From Actinokineospora xionganensis (GTDB lineage Bacteria; Actinomycetota; Actinomycetes; Mycobacteriales; Pseudonocardiaceae): a DNA stretch of 64,000 nucleotides. A model generated the notes under the pieces. That model was not told the origin of the DNA. It searched no databases and was given only the letters and a program-made list of their open reading frames with translations. Made by a program: the position numbers and the translations under genes. Below are positions 1-11,118 of the stretch, piece by piece (positions within the stretch are counted from its first letter, which is position 1; the number at the start of each line of letters is the position of its first letter). Location of the stretch: NCBI RefSeq assembly GCF_014323725.1, contig NZ_JABVED010000001.1:688938-752937 (forward strand), read 5' to 3'.

Positions 1-114
1 CACCACGGCGACGCGCCGCGCGGTCGGCTCAGCGGCGGCTGGGCCCACCGACCCGAGGACGGCCGCGACGAGCGCGAGAGCGAAAGCAAGGGGCTTCGAT
101 GCAGGCGAAGTCAT
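1..114 (-). CDS. Exported protein, N-terminal fragment cut by window edge
   Basis: Only the first 38 codons are in view, starting from an ATG whose complement is at 112-114. They read as a signal peptide: a short start, a hydrophobic core rich in Ala/Leu/Val (about residues 8-22) and an Ala-Ala-Ala type cleavage site near residue 27, followed by a polar stretch. The rest lies upstream of the window, so no function can be assigned. It reads in the same direction as the HTH/lectin gene that ends at 171, with 56 bases between them. Confidence 0.6.
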   Translation of the reverse strand, partial: MTSPASKPLAFALALVAAVLGSVGPAAAEPTARRVAVV

Positions 115-170
115 AGTCGATGATCCTACAAGCGTGAAATATCGCAGTTTCACACATTATCTTGCACCGC

Positions 171-1616
171 TCAGTATCGATCCGCGGAGCACTCCAGGAT
201 CGCGTCGCCCTGCCGTGGCTGGTAGGACACGCAGATCCGAAACTGGACATCACGGAACCTGCCTGGCGCGCTGTCCCTGGGCAGCGCCGGGGACTTCGCC
301 GAGCCCTGGTCCGGGAAGGCGACCGCACAGGTGTGCCACCCGCCCGGCCCCCGGACGGTGGTCCACTGCAGATAGAGGGTGAACTGGCTGGGCGTGAACT
401 TCACGAAGCCCTCGGCCCAGTAGTACGTGACCTCGGCTTGGGTCCGCGGGTCGCGGATGTTGGCGCGGAACAGTTCGACGCCGCCCGCCGACGGCCGGAT
501 CGCCGCGTGGCCGCGGTGGGCCCACTCCTGGCGCACGGAGAACTTCTCGCTGACCCACGCGGTCTTGTCGACCTCCAGCATCGGCATCCCCGCGCACGGC
601 TGGTCCTTGCCGCCACGGGGAAGTTCGGCGGGGTCGAGCGCGGACGCCACCGGCACCGGGTTCGACGCGACCGGCTCGGAGACCGGCCGGGTCATCCACT
701 GCTGGGCGGGTAGGCCGTCATCGCAGAGGCGCTGGATCACGTGCATGCCGGACTGCGGCTCACCCGCGCCCGCGACGCTCATGCACTTGCCGCTGTGCAG
801 GTTCGTGATTCGCAGCGTGCCGTGTCCGGTGGGCAGCAGGCGCCAGTATTGGTGCGGCTCGCCGTTGCAGCCCGCGAACTGGACGACCGCGTCGTCAGCG
901 AGGCTCTTGTCCCGCACCTCCAGACAAATCAGCTCCCGTCCGCCGTCGACCTGCCGCAACTGGTGGAAGTTGCGGTTCGCGCGGAACGGCGCGGTGACCG
1001 ACCAGGTCGCCACCTCCCCTGGCGCCGCTTCCAGCACCATGGCGGGCGCGCCGAGCCGCGTGGTGTTCTCGTCGAGCGCGACCCGCAACGCGCCGGACGC
1101 CGGGCCGATCGCGACAGCCCGGTCATAGTCCACGGACAACGGACTGGCGGGAGCGCCCGCGAGGACGGACGCGGCCACGATCGACGCGACCAACGCCGCC
1201 GCACCGGCGCCGACCAGCAGTTTGCCACCGCGGCCGAGTCGCCGGAACCGGTCGACCAGCGACCGCCCGGGCCCCTCAGCGGCGACGCTCTCCGGGTCGG
1301 GAGCCATCGGGTGGTGGGCCCGCTTCAGCAGCCGCTCGAACGTCGCCAGCCATGGCCCCGGATCCTCACCCAGCGTGGTCACCAGGGCCACCACGAACTT
1401 CTCCGGCTGCTGCAGCCTGCTCAGGTCGTAGGTCCCGCTGAGCACGCGGTGGACGGTGGCCTTGGAGAGCACCCCAGGCCCGACCGTGTCGCGCGCCATC
1501 GCCTCCAGCCGCCCGTAGCCGGGGTTCCCCGCGCGCCCGCGCAGGGCGTTCAGCAGCGCGACGAACTCGACCAGATCGGTCGCCGAGCGCGGGTCGATCA
1601 GATCTGAGAACTCCAT
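171..1616 (-). CDS. HTH-membrane-ricin lectin fusion protein
   Basis: A 481-residue protein beginning with an N-terminal XRE-like helix-turn-helix module (about residues 5-95; the segment containing LSKATVHRVLSG looks like the recognition region). A single membrane span follows at about 145-165, then an extracellular ricin-type beta-trefoil lectin segment (about 200-310, with a CMSVAG repeat and QQW end) and an unrecognised C-terminal domain with several cysteines. I chose the ATG at 1616 because the longer reading frame lacks a good start and the HTH begins right after it. This architecture suggests a membrane-tethered regulator that senses carbohydrate or cell wall; that is inference. No partner gene is visible. 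Confidence 0.8.
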   Translation of the reverse strand: MEFSDLIDPRSATDLVEFVALLNALRGRAGNPGYGRLEAMARDTVGPGVLSKATVHRVLSGTYDLSRLQQPEKFVVALVTTLGEDPGPWLATFERLLKRAHHPMAPDPESVAAEGPGRSLVDRFRRLGRGGKLLVGAGAAALVASIVAASVLAGAPASPLSVDYDRAVAIGPASGALRVALDENTTRLGAPAMVLEAAPGEVATWSVTAPFRANRNFHQLRQVDGGRELICLEVRDKSLADDAVVQFAGCNGEPHQYWRLLPTGHGTLRITNLHSGKCMSVAGAGEPQSGMHVIQRLCDDGLPAQQWMTRPVSEPVASNPVPVASALDPAELPRGGKDQPCAGMPMLEVDKTAWVSEKFSVRQEWAHRGHAAIRPSAGGVELFRANIRDPRTQAEVTYYWAEGFVKFTPSQFTLYLQWTTVRGPGGWHTCAVAFPDQGSAKSPALPRDSAPGRFRDVQFRICVSYQPRQGDAILECSADRY

Positions 1617-1667
1617 TCGGCCGTCCACGGCGCTCCTTGGTTCGGTCCCACTTTGTCGCGCTGACCA

Positions 1668-1699
1668 GCGTCCCAGTGTGTCCCAACGTCCTGGGACGC
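1668..1699. promoter_or_regulatory. Inverted repeat upstream of HTH/lectin gene
   Basis: GCGTCCCAG (1668-1676) and CTGGGACGC (1691-1699) form a perfect 9-base inverted repeat with a 14-base spacer, 52 bases upstream of the HTH/lectin start. It could be an operator for the adjacent HTH protein or a leader hairpin. Nothing else in the sequence decides between these. Confidence 0.3.
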
Positions 1700-1814
1700 A
1701 CAACGGATTGCAGCCGAACAGTCACTGAACGTGTACTGGTGCTCGCAGGTCGAGTGAGCCGATTCATCCATCGACGCGAGGTTCCAGCCGCGACCACAGG
1801 AGGCGACAGGCGAG

Positions 1815-1901
1815 ATGAACATCCTCATGCGAATCCAGACCCTGATCACCGTCTGCGCGTGGTGCCTGCTCATCGGGTTCATGGTCGGCCGACTGCTCTG
1901 A
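1815..1901 (+). CDS. Small membrane peptide, 28 residues
   Basis: A short reading frame starting at ATG with an AGGAGG sequence at 1798-1803. It encodes a 28-residue peptide whose residues 8-28 are almost entirely hydrophobic (one membrane span with two Cys) and which ends Gly-Arg-Leu-Leu. It lies in the divergent gap between the HTH/lectin gene and the small exported protein gene. The perfect ribosome binding site and clean hydrophobic character support expression. The 11-base spacer is slightly long and no family is recognised, so this remains tentative. Confidence 0.4.
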   Translation: MNILMRIQTLITVCAWCLLIGFMVGRLL

Positions 1902-1974
1902 AGATCACCTACCAGCACGCCGCGGTCCACGGGACTGTCACGGAGCGCGACGGCTGCGACCAAGGGAGAAGAAC

Positions 1975-2403
1975 ATGACGACCATGATGCGCCGCATCGC
2001 CACGCTCGCCGCCATGGCCGCCGCGGCGATGGCCCTCACCGGCGCCTCGACCGCCCAGGCCGACACCTGTCGGACGGTCTCCACACCGATCCGCGACTTC
2101 ACGGTCTGCGGGGCGGCGCTGAACAAGACCAACAAGACCATGTACGCCGCGACCCTCGACGGCGGCAAGCAGTGCACGGTCTACGACACCAGCGGCCACA
2201 AGATCAGCAACACGATGAAATGCGCGAGCCACACGGTCAAGCCAGGCAAGACGGCGGGCATCCGCGACACCGACGCGGTCATGTTCAAGGGCGACTTCGC
2301 CATCAACGGCCACAACATCCCGGGCGGCAAGTGGGTCAAGGTCAAGGTGGCCGTCGTGTGCGTCAACCCGTTCAACACCAAGGTCCGCTGCTTCGGCGTC
2401 TGA
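1975..2403 (+). CDS. Small exported Cys-containing protein
   Basis: A 142-residue protein with a clear Sec signal peptide: charged start MTTMMRR, an Ala/Met-rich core to about residue 25 and an AQA cleavage site near 30. The mature part of about 110 residues is rich in Lys and Thr and contains five or six Cys, which suggests disulphide bonds outside the cell. The start is supported by AAGGGAG eight to fourteen bases upstream. I do not recognise the family; similar short secreted proteins are common in actinomycetes. It is followed by a GC-rich hairpin and a convergent MarR gene. Confidence 0.8.
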   Translation: MTTMMRRIATLAAMAAAAMALTGASTAQADTCRTVSTPIRDFTVCGAALNKTNKTMYAATLDGGKQCTVYDTSGHKISNTMKCASHTVKPGKTAGIRDTDAVMFKGDFAINGHNIPGGKWVKVKVAVVCVNPFNTKVRCFGV

Positions 2404-2428
2404 TTCTGGATCTTGCCCGACACTTTCA

Positions 2429-2463
2429 CGGCCCCGGGGCGCGCTCATCGCGTCCCGGGGCCG
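2429..2463. terminator. Terminator-like hairpin between convergent genes
   Basis: CGGCCCCGGG and CCCGGGGCCG form a perfect ten-base stem around a short CGCG-containing loop. It lies 26 bases after the stop of the exported-protein gene and before the end of the convergent MarR gene. It has no T tract, as is usual for actinomycete terminators. Confidence 0.55.
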
Positions 2464-2485
2464 TGGCCCCAGGACCTAGTTGCAC

Positions 2486-2902
2486 CTAGTCCGCGAGCAG
2501 CTTGTCCAGCAGGGCTTCGAGCTGTGCGCGTTCGGCCTTGTCCAGCCGGGCGGACACGGTGGAGCCCGCGGCCACCCGGTCGGCGAGCTCGACGCGCAGG
2601 GACTTGCCCTGTTCGGTGAGGCTGAGCAGTTTGACGCGGCGGTCGGCGCCGGGGACGCGTTCGATGAGACCCAGCCGCTGCAGGCGGTCGGCCAGACCGG
2701 TGACGTTGGAGGCGTCGCAGGACATGGTTGTCGCGAGGTCGCGCATCGGGATCGGCTGCTCAAGGCCCAGCAGGGTGCGAGCTTGCAGGCGGGTCAGGCC
2801 GAGCGAGGCGGCGACGACCTCGAAGTCCTGCTCCATCTGCCGCACGACCCGGAAGAGCTTGACGCCGAGGTCGCGCGCCTCGGCCAAGCGGGCGGCATTC
2901 AT
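2486..2902 (-). CDS. MarR-family transcriptional regulator
   Basis: A 138-residue protein of normal MarR length. The winged-helix core lies at about residues 30-100: the recognition helix region is DASNVTGLADRLQRLGLIE and the wing is VPGADRRVKLLSLTEQG. MarR dimers usually repress adjacent genes and release DNA on binding small ligands. It is divergent from the four-helix membrane protein gene at 3001, with about 98 bases between the starts carrying three TCAA/TTGA-type inverted repeats. It therefore probably controls itself and that neighbour (inference). Confidence 0.9.
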   Translation of the reverse strand: MNAARLAEARDLGVKLFRVVRQMEQDFEVVAASLGLTRLQARTLLGLEQPIPMRDLATTMSCDASNVTGLADRLQRLGLIERVPGADRRVKLLSLTEQGKSLRVELADRVAAGSTVSARLDKAERAQLEALLDKLLAD

Positions 2903-2922
2903 GAACCCAGTCTACCGACACC

Positions 2923-2983
2923 TCAATATTTGACGACCTCAACTAGTTGTGCCACGCTGGCGACAGTTACTTGAGGTGGTCAA
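2923..2983. promoter_or_regulatory. Probable MarR operators, three inverted repeats
   Basis: The divergent promoter region holds TCAATATTTGA (2923-2933), the perfect palindrome CAACTAGTTG (2940-2949) and TTGA-N5-TCAA (2971-2983). All are built from TTGA/TCAA half sites and fit a MarR dimer. A TTGACG at 2930-2935 could be a -35 element for the rightward gene, so binding would block it. Confidence 0.5.
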
Positions 2984-3000
2984 TCTTTCAGGAGGTCAAC

Positions 3001-3432
3001 ATGTCTGTCGTTGCTGCCGTCCCGCGGACCCAGACGGTCCGGAGCGCGCTGACCCTCGGCGGCCTGGCCGCGATCGGCGCCGTCGTGGGCAATCTGCTGG
3101 TTCTCGTCGTCGGGCGGCTGGCGGGCGCCGACCTGCGGGTGCTCCAACCCGGCGCGACGGAGGTGCTGGAACTCGGCGCCGGACTCGTCGCGCTGATGAC
3201 CGTGCTCCCGGTCGCGTTCGGCACCGCGGCGCTCGCCGTGGCCACCCGGCGGGGACGCCAGGGGTGGTCCGCGGTGGGCTGGCTGGGACTCGCGATCGGG
3301 CTGCTCACGATTGTGTCGCCGTTCACCGTCGAGGCGTCGACCAGCACGGCCGTCACGCTGGCGGGCATGCACGCGGTGACCGGAGTCGTGTGGTTCGCCT
3401 TGGTGCGAAGGAACTTGCGCCAGGGCGCGTGA
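3001..3432 (+). CDS. Four-helix membrane protein, DUF6069-like
   Basis: A 143-residue integral membrane protein with four hydrophobic segments at about residues 15-37, 58-80, 88-108 and 115-137, and short charged loops (TRRGRQ). The size and helix pattern resemble the DUF6069 family of actinomycete membrane proteins, whose function is unknown. The start ATG at 3001 has an excellent CAGGAGG site ending six bases upstream; a longer in-frame start at 2947 is ignored. It is divergent from the MarR gene and likely its regulatory target. Confidence 0.75.
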   Translation: MSVVAAVPRTQTVRSALTLGGLAAIGAVVGNLLVLVVGRLAGADLRVLQPGATEVLELGAGLVALMTVLPVAFGTAALAVATRRGRQGWSAVGWLGLAIGLLTIVSPFTVEASTSTAVTLAGMHAVTGVVWFALVRRNLRQGA

Positions 3433-3435
3433 CCG

Positions 3436-7130
<3,695 letters not shown>

Positions 7131-7153
7131 GTGGCCTGCTGGAATGATGCAAC

Positions 7154-7176
7154 GGTGGCCATATTGGAAGGCCACC
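7154..7176. terminator. Hairpin after FUSC gene
   Basis: GGTGGCC (7154-7160) and GGCCACC (7170-7176) form a perfect seven-base stem around a nine-base A/T-rich loop, followed by TTTGG. It lies 24 bases after the FUSC stop and just before the GNAT start. It may be a weak terminator or a protein site. Confidence 0.4.
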
Positions 7177-7198
7177 TTTGGCACCTAGCGTCGAGGGT

Positions 7199-7795
7199 GT
7201 GAACGACTGGCAGCACCGCCCGACCCTGTCCGGCACCTACGTCGAACTCGCCCCGCTCACCGTGAGCCACGCCTTCGGCCTGTTCGAGGCGGGCAAGGAA
7301 CCAGGCGTCTGGACCTGGCTCGGCAATCGCCAACCGCAGTCCCTCGCCGACTCCGAGCAGTTGGTCACGGACGCCTTGGACGACCCGACCCGGCTTCCCC
7401 TCGTCCAGTTGGACGCGGTGACCGGCGCGGTCGCGGGCACCACGTCGCTCTACGAGATCGACGAGCGCAACCGCGGCCTCTACATCGGCCACACCTGGAT
7501 CGGCGCGCGCTGGCAGCGCACCGCGCTGAACACCGAGGCGAAGCTCATGCTGCTGCGCTGGGCGTTCGACCACCTGGGCGCGCTGCGCGTCGGATGGCAC
7601 ACGGATCTCCGCAACGAACGGTCGCAGCGGGCGATCGAGCGGCTCGGGGCGACCCGCGAGGGCGTGCTGCGCTCCCACAAGATCCGGCCGGACGGGACCC
7701 TGCGGGACACGGTCGTCTACTCGGTCACCGCCCCGGAGTGGCCCGATGTCCGAAATGGACTAGAAGCGAGGCTGGGCAGGCACCCGGCGCGTTGA
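7199..7795 (+). CDS. GNAT-family N-acetyltransferase (RimJ/RimL type)
   Basis: A 198-residue acetyltransferase of the GNAT fold that transfers acetyl from acetyl-CoA to an amine or protein N-terminus. The YIGHTWIGARWQRTALNTEA segment is the strand 4/motif A region that binds CoA. The following VGWHTDLRNERSQRAIERL segment with ATREGVLR is the RimJ/RimL-type motif B. Start GTG 7199 is preferred over the in-frame TTG 7178 because the conserved N-terminal strand begins there. The substrate is unknown. It is 36 bases upstream of lexA in the same direction. Confidence 0.85.
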   Translation: MNDWQHRPTLSGTYVELAPLTVSHAFGLFEAGKEPGVWTWLGNRQPQSLADSEQLVTDALDDPTRLPLVQLDAVTGAVAGTTSLYEIDERNRGLYIGHTWIGARWQRTALNTEAKLMLLRWAFDHLGALRVGWHTDLRNERSQRAIERLGATREGVLRSHKIRPDGTLRDTVVYSVTAPEWPDVRNGLEARLGRHPAR

Positions 7796-7831
7796 TCCAC
7801 CCGGTCATGATCGAGCCCCTACGATTCCCGG

Positions 7832-8494
7832 GTGACCGCCTACGACGACTTCGGTGCGTTCGAGCACCTGGACACCTCGACCCTGCCGCCGCGTCAGCAG
7901 CGCATCCTCGCCACGATCCAGGAATGGGTGGTCCGGCACGGATACGCGCCGAGCACCCGGGAGATCGGCGACGCGGTCGGCCTGCGGTCCTCGTCTTCAG
8001 TGTCGAAACACCTGGCCAGCCTGGAGGAGCGCGGGTTCCTGCGCCGGGGCGCCACGATGGCGCGGCCGATGGACGTGCGCCTGTTCCTGCGCGAGCACCC
8101 GTCGCGGCAGCCCGCCGACGACTCGGTGACGGTGCCCGTGGTCGGCCACATCGCGGCGGGGACGCCCATCACGGCCGACGAGCACCTCGACGACGCGCTG
8201 AACCTGCCGCGCGAGCTCACCGGGCGCGGCGACGTCTTCGGCCTGCGCGTGCGCGGCGACTCGATGGTCGACGCCGCGATCTGCGACGGCGACATCGTCG
8301 TGGTGCGCAGGCAGCACGAGGCCCATTCCGGCCAGATCGTCGCCGCGATGATCGATGACGAGGCCACCGTCAAGGTCTACCGCCGCCGCAACGGACACGT
8401 CTATCTAGAGCCGCGAAACCCGGAGTACGACGTCATCGACGGGGATAACGCGGTCGTTCTGGGCATCGTCGTCTCGGTACTGCGCAGCATCTGA
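7832..8494 (+). CDS. lexA: LexA SOS repressor/autoprotease
   Basis: A 220-residue LexA repressor. The N-terminal winged helix (residues 17-85, APSTREIGDAVGLRS) binds SOS boxes. The C-terminal S24 peptidase domain has the cleavage site Ala109-Gly110 (HIAAGTP) and the catalytic Ser144 (RGDSMVDA) and Lys181 (ATVKVYR). RecA filaments on DNA trigger self-cleavage and induce DNA repair genes. All key residues are present. I could not find a canonical actinobacterial SOS box (GAAC-N4-GTTC type) just upstream of the GTG start, so autoregulation is not evident. Confidence 0.95.
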   Translation: MTAYDDFGAFEHLDTSTLPPRQQRILATIQEWVVRHGYAPSTREIGDAVGLRSSSSVSKHLASLEERGFLRRGATMARPMDVRLFLREHPSRQPADDSVTVPVVGHIAAGTPITADEHLDDALNLPRELTGRGDVFGLRVRGDSMVDAAICDGDIVVVRRQHEAHSGQIVAAMIDDEATVKVYRRRNGHVYLEPRNPEYDVIDGDNAVVLGIVVSVLRSI

Positions 8495-8538
8495 GCCCAC
8501 GGAGGGAGCCACGGGTCCCTTGACGAGGTCCTCGCTGC

Positions 8539-8898
8539 GTGCCGTGGACGCTGCTCACCGAAGACCACGGCCACCTACTCACCAGCAGCCCCAGCAACCG
8601 GCGGCAGCCGTTCGACGCGACCTTCAGCCTGGAAGCGACCGACGCGACCCGCCCGCACAAGGAAACGCTGTCCGCCAAGGGCAAGGCGCAGACCGTGGTG
8701 ACCCGGGCAGGCGTGCGCGCCCGCCTGCCCGGGCATCCCCGTCTTCGACGACACCAATCCGGACGCCTACTACAGCGCGGCCAACCCGCGGGGCAGCGTC
8801 AAGGTGGCGGGCCACGGCCTGAAGGCGACCGTCACCGGTGACGCCGGGGACGACCTGACCATCGCGGTGGTCAACCCCACGGCGCCCTGCCCTGATCA
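8539..8898 (+). pseudogene. Remnant of M6-family (immune inhibitor A) protease
   Basis: Two adjacent reading frames together match the C-terminal part of M6 metalloproteases related to immune inhibitor A. The first (8539 to about 8730) contains RRQPFDATFSLEATDA followed by HKETLSAKGKAQTV. The second (about 8725-8895) contains GIPVFDDTNPDAYYS and KVAGHGLKATVTG. A single frameshift near 8721-8740 separates them. The catalytic domain with its HExxH motif is absent, so this is a broken leftover. The identification rests on recalled family motifs. Confidence 0.65.
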
Positions 8899-8905
8899 AA
8901 GCGCT

Positions 8906-9463
8906 CTACTCCCCCGCGAACGTGACATCCTTCGTGGCCGTCACGGCGGCACTGCGGCCCGGGGCCGACTGGAACCGCCAGTACAGGTTCGTGTGCGCGA
9001 TGACCTGATCCGGCGGCGGAGCGCCCCACTCGGTCTGGTCTTCGGTCGTGTGCGCGTCTCCGACGAGCGTCACGTCGTAACCGCGCGCGAAGGCACCATG
9101 GATGGTGGACCGGATGCAGGCGTCGGTCTGCGCCCCGGAGACGACCAGGTGTCCCACTCGCGCCCGGGCCAGCACGTCATCGAGGTCGGTGTCCTCGAAC
9201 GAGTCGCCGAACTCCTTGTGCACCAAGGGCTCGGACTCCCGGCGAGCCAGCTCCGGGACGTAGTCCCAGGCCTCGCTCCCCTTCGCCAGGTCGTCGTCGG
9301 AATGCTGGACCCAGACGACCGGCACCCCTTCCTCGCGCGCCCTGTCGACGAGCGCGCCTATGTTGGCGACGACGTCGTCGCGGCGGTGCGCGCCCGCGAC
9401 GACGCCGTTCTGGACGTCGATCACCATCAGGGCGGTGTTGGGTCGGTCTGTCAGCGTGCTCAC
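8906..9463 (-). CDS. Isochorismatase-family cysteine hydrolase
   Basis: A 185-residue cysteine hydrolase of the isochorismatase superfamily, which cleaves amides or vinyl ethers in the cytosol. The catalytic triad is visible: Asp16 in MVIDVQNG, Lys83 in VHKEFGDSF and Cys116 in GAQTDACIRST. The cis-peptide VVSGAQTD motif is intact. The length is typical of small stand-alone hydrolases such as nicotinamidase-like enzymes; the substrate cannot be told. GTG start. It points toward the M6 remnant, and 289 bases separate it from the next gene. Confidence 0.88.
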   Translation of the reverse strand: MSTLTDRPNTALMVIDVQNGVVAGAHRRDDVVANIGALVDRAREEGVPVVWVQHSDDDLAKGSEAWDYVPELARRESEPLVHKEFGDSFEDTDLDDVLARARVGHLVVSGAQTDACIRSTIHGAFARGYDVTLVGDAHTTEDQTEWGAPPPDQVIAHTNLYWRFQSAPGRSAAVTATKDVTFAGE

Positions 9464-9752
9464 GACGCCTTCTCTGCCGGTCGGATACTGGGCACTGGCA
9501 CACTAACCCCACTCACCGACAAGAACGGCGCACGCGCGGGCGCCTTCCGCAACTACCGGCCGAGCTCCACGTTGTCCAAACCCCGAGCGCGTCGGGGACG
9601 AGGACCGCCACTGGCTCTCGGCCAGCGCACGGACCCGCTGCCGAAACTCGGGACGGGGTGGCGTCACGAGCGAGGAGGTTAGTTCCGACGCTCGCCAGCC
9701 GTCTGCGGATCGTGATGATTCAGGACGCGTGGTCGCCTCCGCCGATCCCCTG
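9464..9752. other. Intergenic stretch, nothing recognised
   Basis: These 289 bases carry open reading in several frames because of high GC, but no recognisable protein segment, strong ribosome site or clear hairpin. They contain the promoter region of the isochorismatase-type gene, which starts at 9463 and reads away to the left. Confidence 0.4.
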
Positions 9753-10151
9753 TCAGGAGCGGGGGCGACGCTGCGGCTGGATGGCCTTCGCGGCCTTGAT
9801 GCGGGCCTCTTCCTTGCGGACCTCGGCCTGGGTTTCGCGCTCCTGGCGCAGCCACTGCGGGCTCTCGGCCTTCAGCGCGTCGATCTGCTCAGTGGTGAGG
9901 GCCTCGGTGATGCCGGCGCGGGCGAGGCCGCCGATGGAGATGCCCAGCTTCGCCGCGATGACCGGGCGGGGGTGCGGGCCGTTGCGGCGCAGGTCGCGCA
10001 GCCACTGCGGCGGATCGGCCTGCAGCGAGTTCAACTCGTCGCGCGAGACGACACCCTCCTGGAACTGCGCGGGGGTGGCTTCGAGGTACACGCCCAGCTT
10101 CTTCGCCGCGGTCGCGGGCTTCATCGTCTGGGGTGTCTTTGGCGACGTCAT
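9753..10151 (-). CDS. DUF5997 family protein
   Basis: A 132-residue soluble protein of the DUF5997 type, found in actinomycetes. It contains two similar modules (QADPPQWLRDLRRNGPHPR and KAESPQWLRQERETQ), each around a PQWLR motif, and ends in a basic tail. The start MTSPKTPQT at 10151 is favoured over the longer frame beginning at 10187. It is divergent, by only 58 bases, from a LysR-type effector-domain gene; I recall that pairing in other actinomycetes, which suggests a shared role. The function is unknown. Confidence 0.7.
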   Translation of the reverse strand: MTSPKTPQTMKPATAAKKLGVYLEATPAQFQEGVVSRDELNSLQADPPQWLRDLRRNGPHPRPVIAAKLGISIGGLARAGITEALTTEQIDALKAESPQWLRQERETQAEVRKEEARIKAAKAIQPQRRPRS

Positions 10152-10209
10152 GGCGTCCAGCGTATCGGGCGTGTGCTCCAACTCCATTCACGCCCGGTAA
10201 TCTGACCTG

Positions 10210-10953
10210 GTGACAGGCCCGGACGTACCCCCACCATTCACCCTCGCGTACGTCCCCGGGGTCATCCCCGGCAAGTGGGTGCGGACCTGGAACGAACGCA
10301 CACCGGACGAGCCGCTCACCCTCCTGCAGCTCCCCGCCGCGGACGCCGCCACCACCGTGCGCGACCGCGGCGCCGACGCGGCCCTCCTGCGGCTGCCGAT
10401 CGACCGGACCGGCCTGCACGCCATTCCCCTCTACACCGAGACGACCGTGGTCGTGGTCCCCAAGGACCATCTCGTGGCCGCCGCCGACGAGGTGTCCATG
10501 GAGGACCTTGCCGACAGCCTCGTGCTGCACCCGCTCGACAACACCCTCGACTGGGACCGCCCGCCTGGCCTCCCGGCGAACGAGCGCCCCGCCACCACCC
10601 TGGACGCCATCGAACTGGTGGCAGCGGGCGTCGGGCTGCTCGTGGTCCCCCAGTCGCTGGCCCGGCTGCACCACCGCAAGGACCTCACCTACCGCCCCGT
10701 GCCGGACGCGCCGCAGTCACAGGTCGCACTGTCCTGGCTGGAGGACGAAACCACCGACGCCATCGAACGATTCATCGGCATCGTGCGCGGCCGGACCGAC
10801 AACAGCACCCGGGGCCGACAGCAGCCCGCGGCCCCGGCGAAGGCGAAGCGCCCCGAGACAGAGGCCCGCAAACCCAAGTCAGGCGGCGCGAACAAACGCC
10901 GCGCTTCCGGTGCGGCACAAGCCAAGCGCGGCAAACCCCGACGCCGCTCCTAG
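10210..10953 (+). CDS. LysR substrate-binding domain protein lacking HTH
   Basis: A 247-residue protein whose residues 8-195 match the periplasmic-binding-like effector domain of LysR regulators (AGVGLLVVPQSLARLHHRKDL is the typical last strand and helix). The N-terminal winged helix of LysR proteins is missing: the domain begins straight after the GTG start. In its place the protein ends in a 50-residue Lys/Arg/Ala-rich tail that could contact DNA or acidic partners. It may act as a ligand sensor with its divergent DUF5997 neighbour (inference). Confidence 0.78.
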   Translation: MTGPDVPPPFTLAYVPGVIPGKWVRTWNERTPDEPLTLLQLPAADAATTVRDRGADAALLRLPIDRTGLHAIPLYTETTVVVVPKDHLVAAADEVSMEDLADSLVLHPLDNTLDWDRPPGLPANERPATTLDAIELVAAGVGLLVVPQSLARLHHRKDLTYRPVPDAPQSQVALSWLEDETTDAIERFIGIVRGRTDNSTRGRQQPAAPAKAKRPETEARKPKSGGANKRRASGAAQAKRGKPRRRS

Positions 10954-11058
10954 CAGCCGACCGCGAGTCGACCCGATCCGATCAGTCAAACGATCCAGCG
11001 CAGGACCCTCCCCTGCCCAGGCGTTTGTGGTTTCCCCCAGACAGTGCGTACCCTTGTT

Positions 11059-11085
11059 GACCAGCTCTAGCAGATATCTTGATAG
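11059..11085. repeat. 27-bp repeat copy 1 with GATATCTTGATAG core
   Basis: This segment matches 51999-52025 at 23 of 27 positions without gaps. Both start GACCAG, contain TCTA and end with the identical 13-mer GATATCTTGATAG, in which TATC-TT-GATA is a palindrome. It sits in an AT-richer pocket between the LysR-like gene and the gene at 11188, which suggests a promoter or operator. Confidence 0.55.
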
Positions 11086-11118
11086 TAAATAGCGGATAGT
11101 AATCATGGGGTCGATGCG

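Noticed and set aside
1669..1700. Similarity of CCAACGTCCTGG at 1684 to the end of the palindromic element at 50743
   Set aside because: Only 12 bases match and the surrounding sequence differs; it is explained by a separate local inverted repeat.
8804..9682. 292-codon plus-strand frame across the isochorismatase gene
   Set aside because: Only its first 30 codons belong to the M6 remnant; the rest is antisense to a clear isochorismatase-type enzyme.
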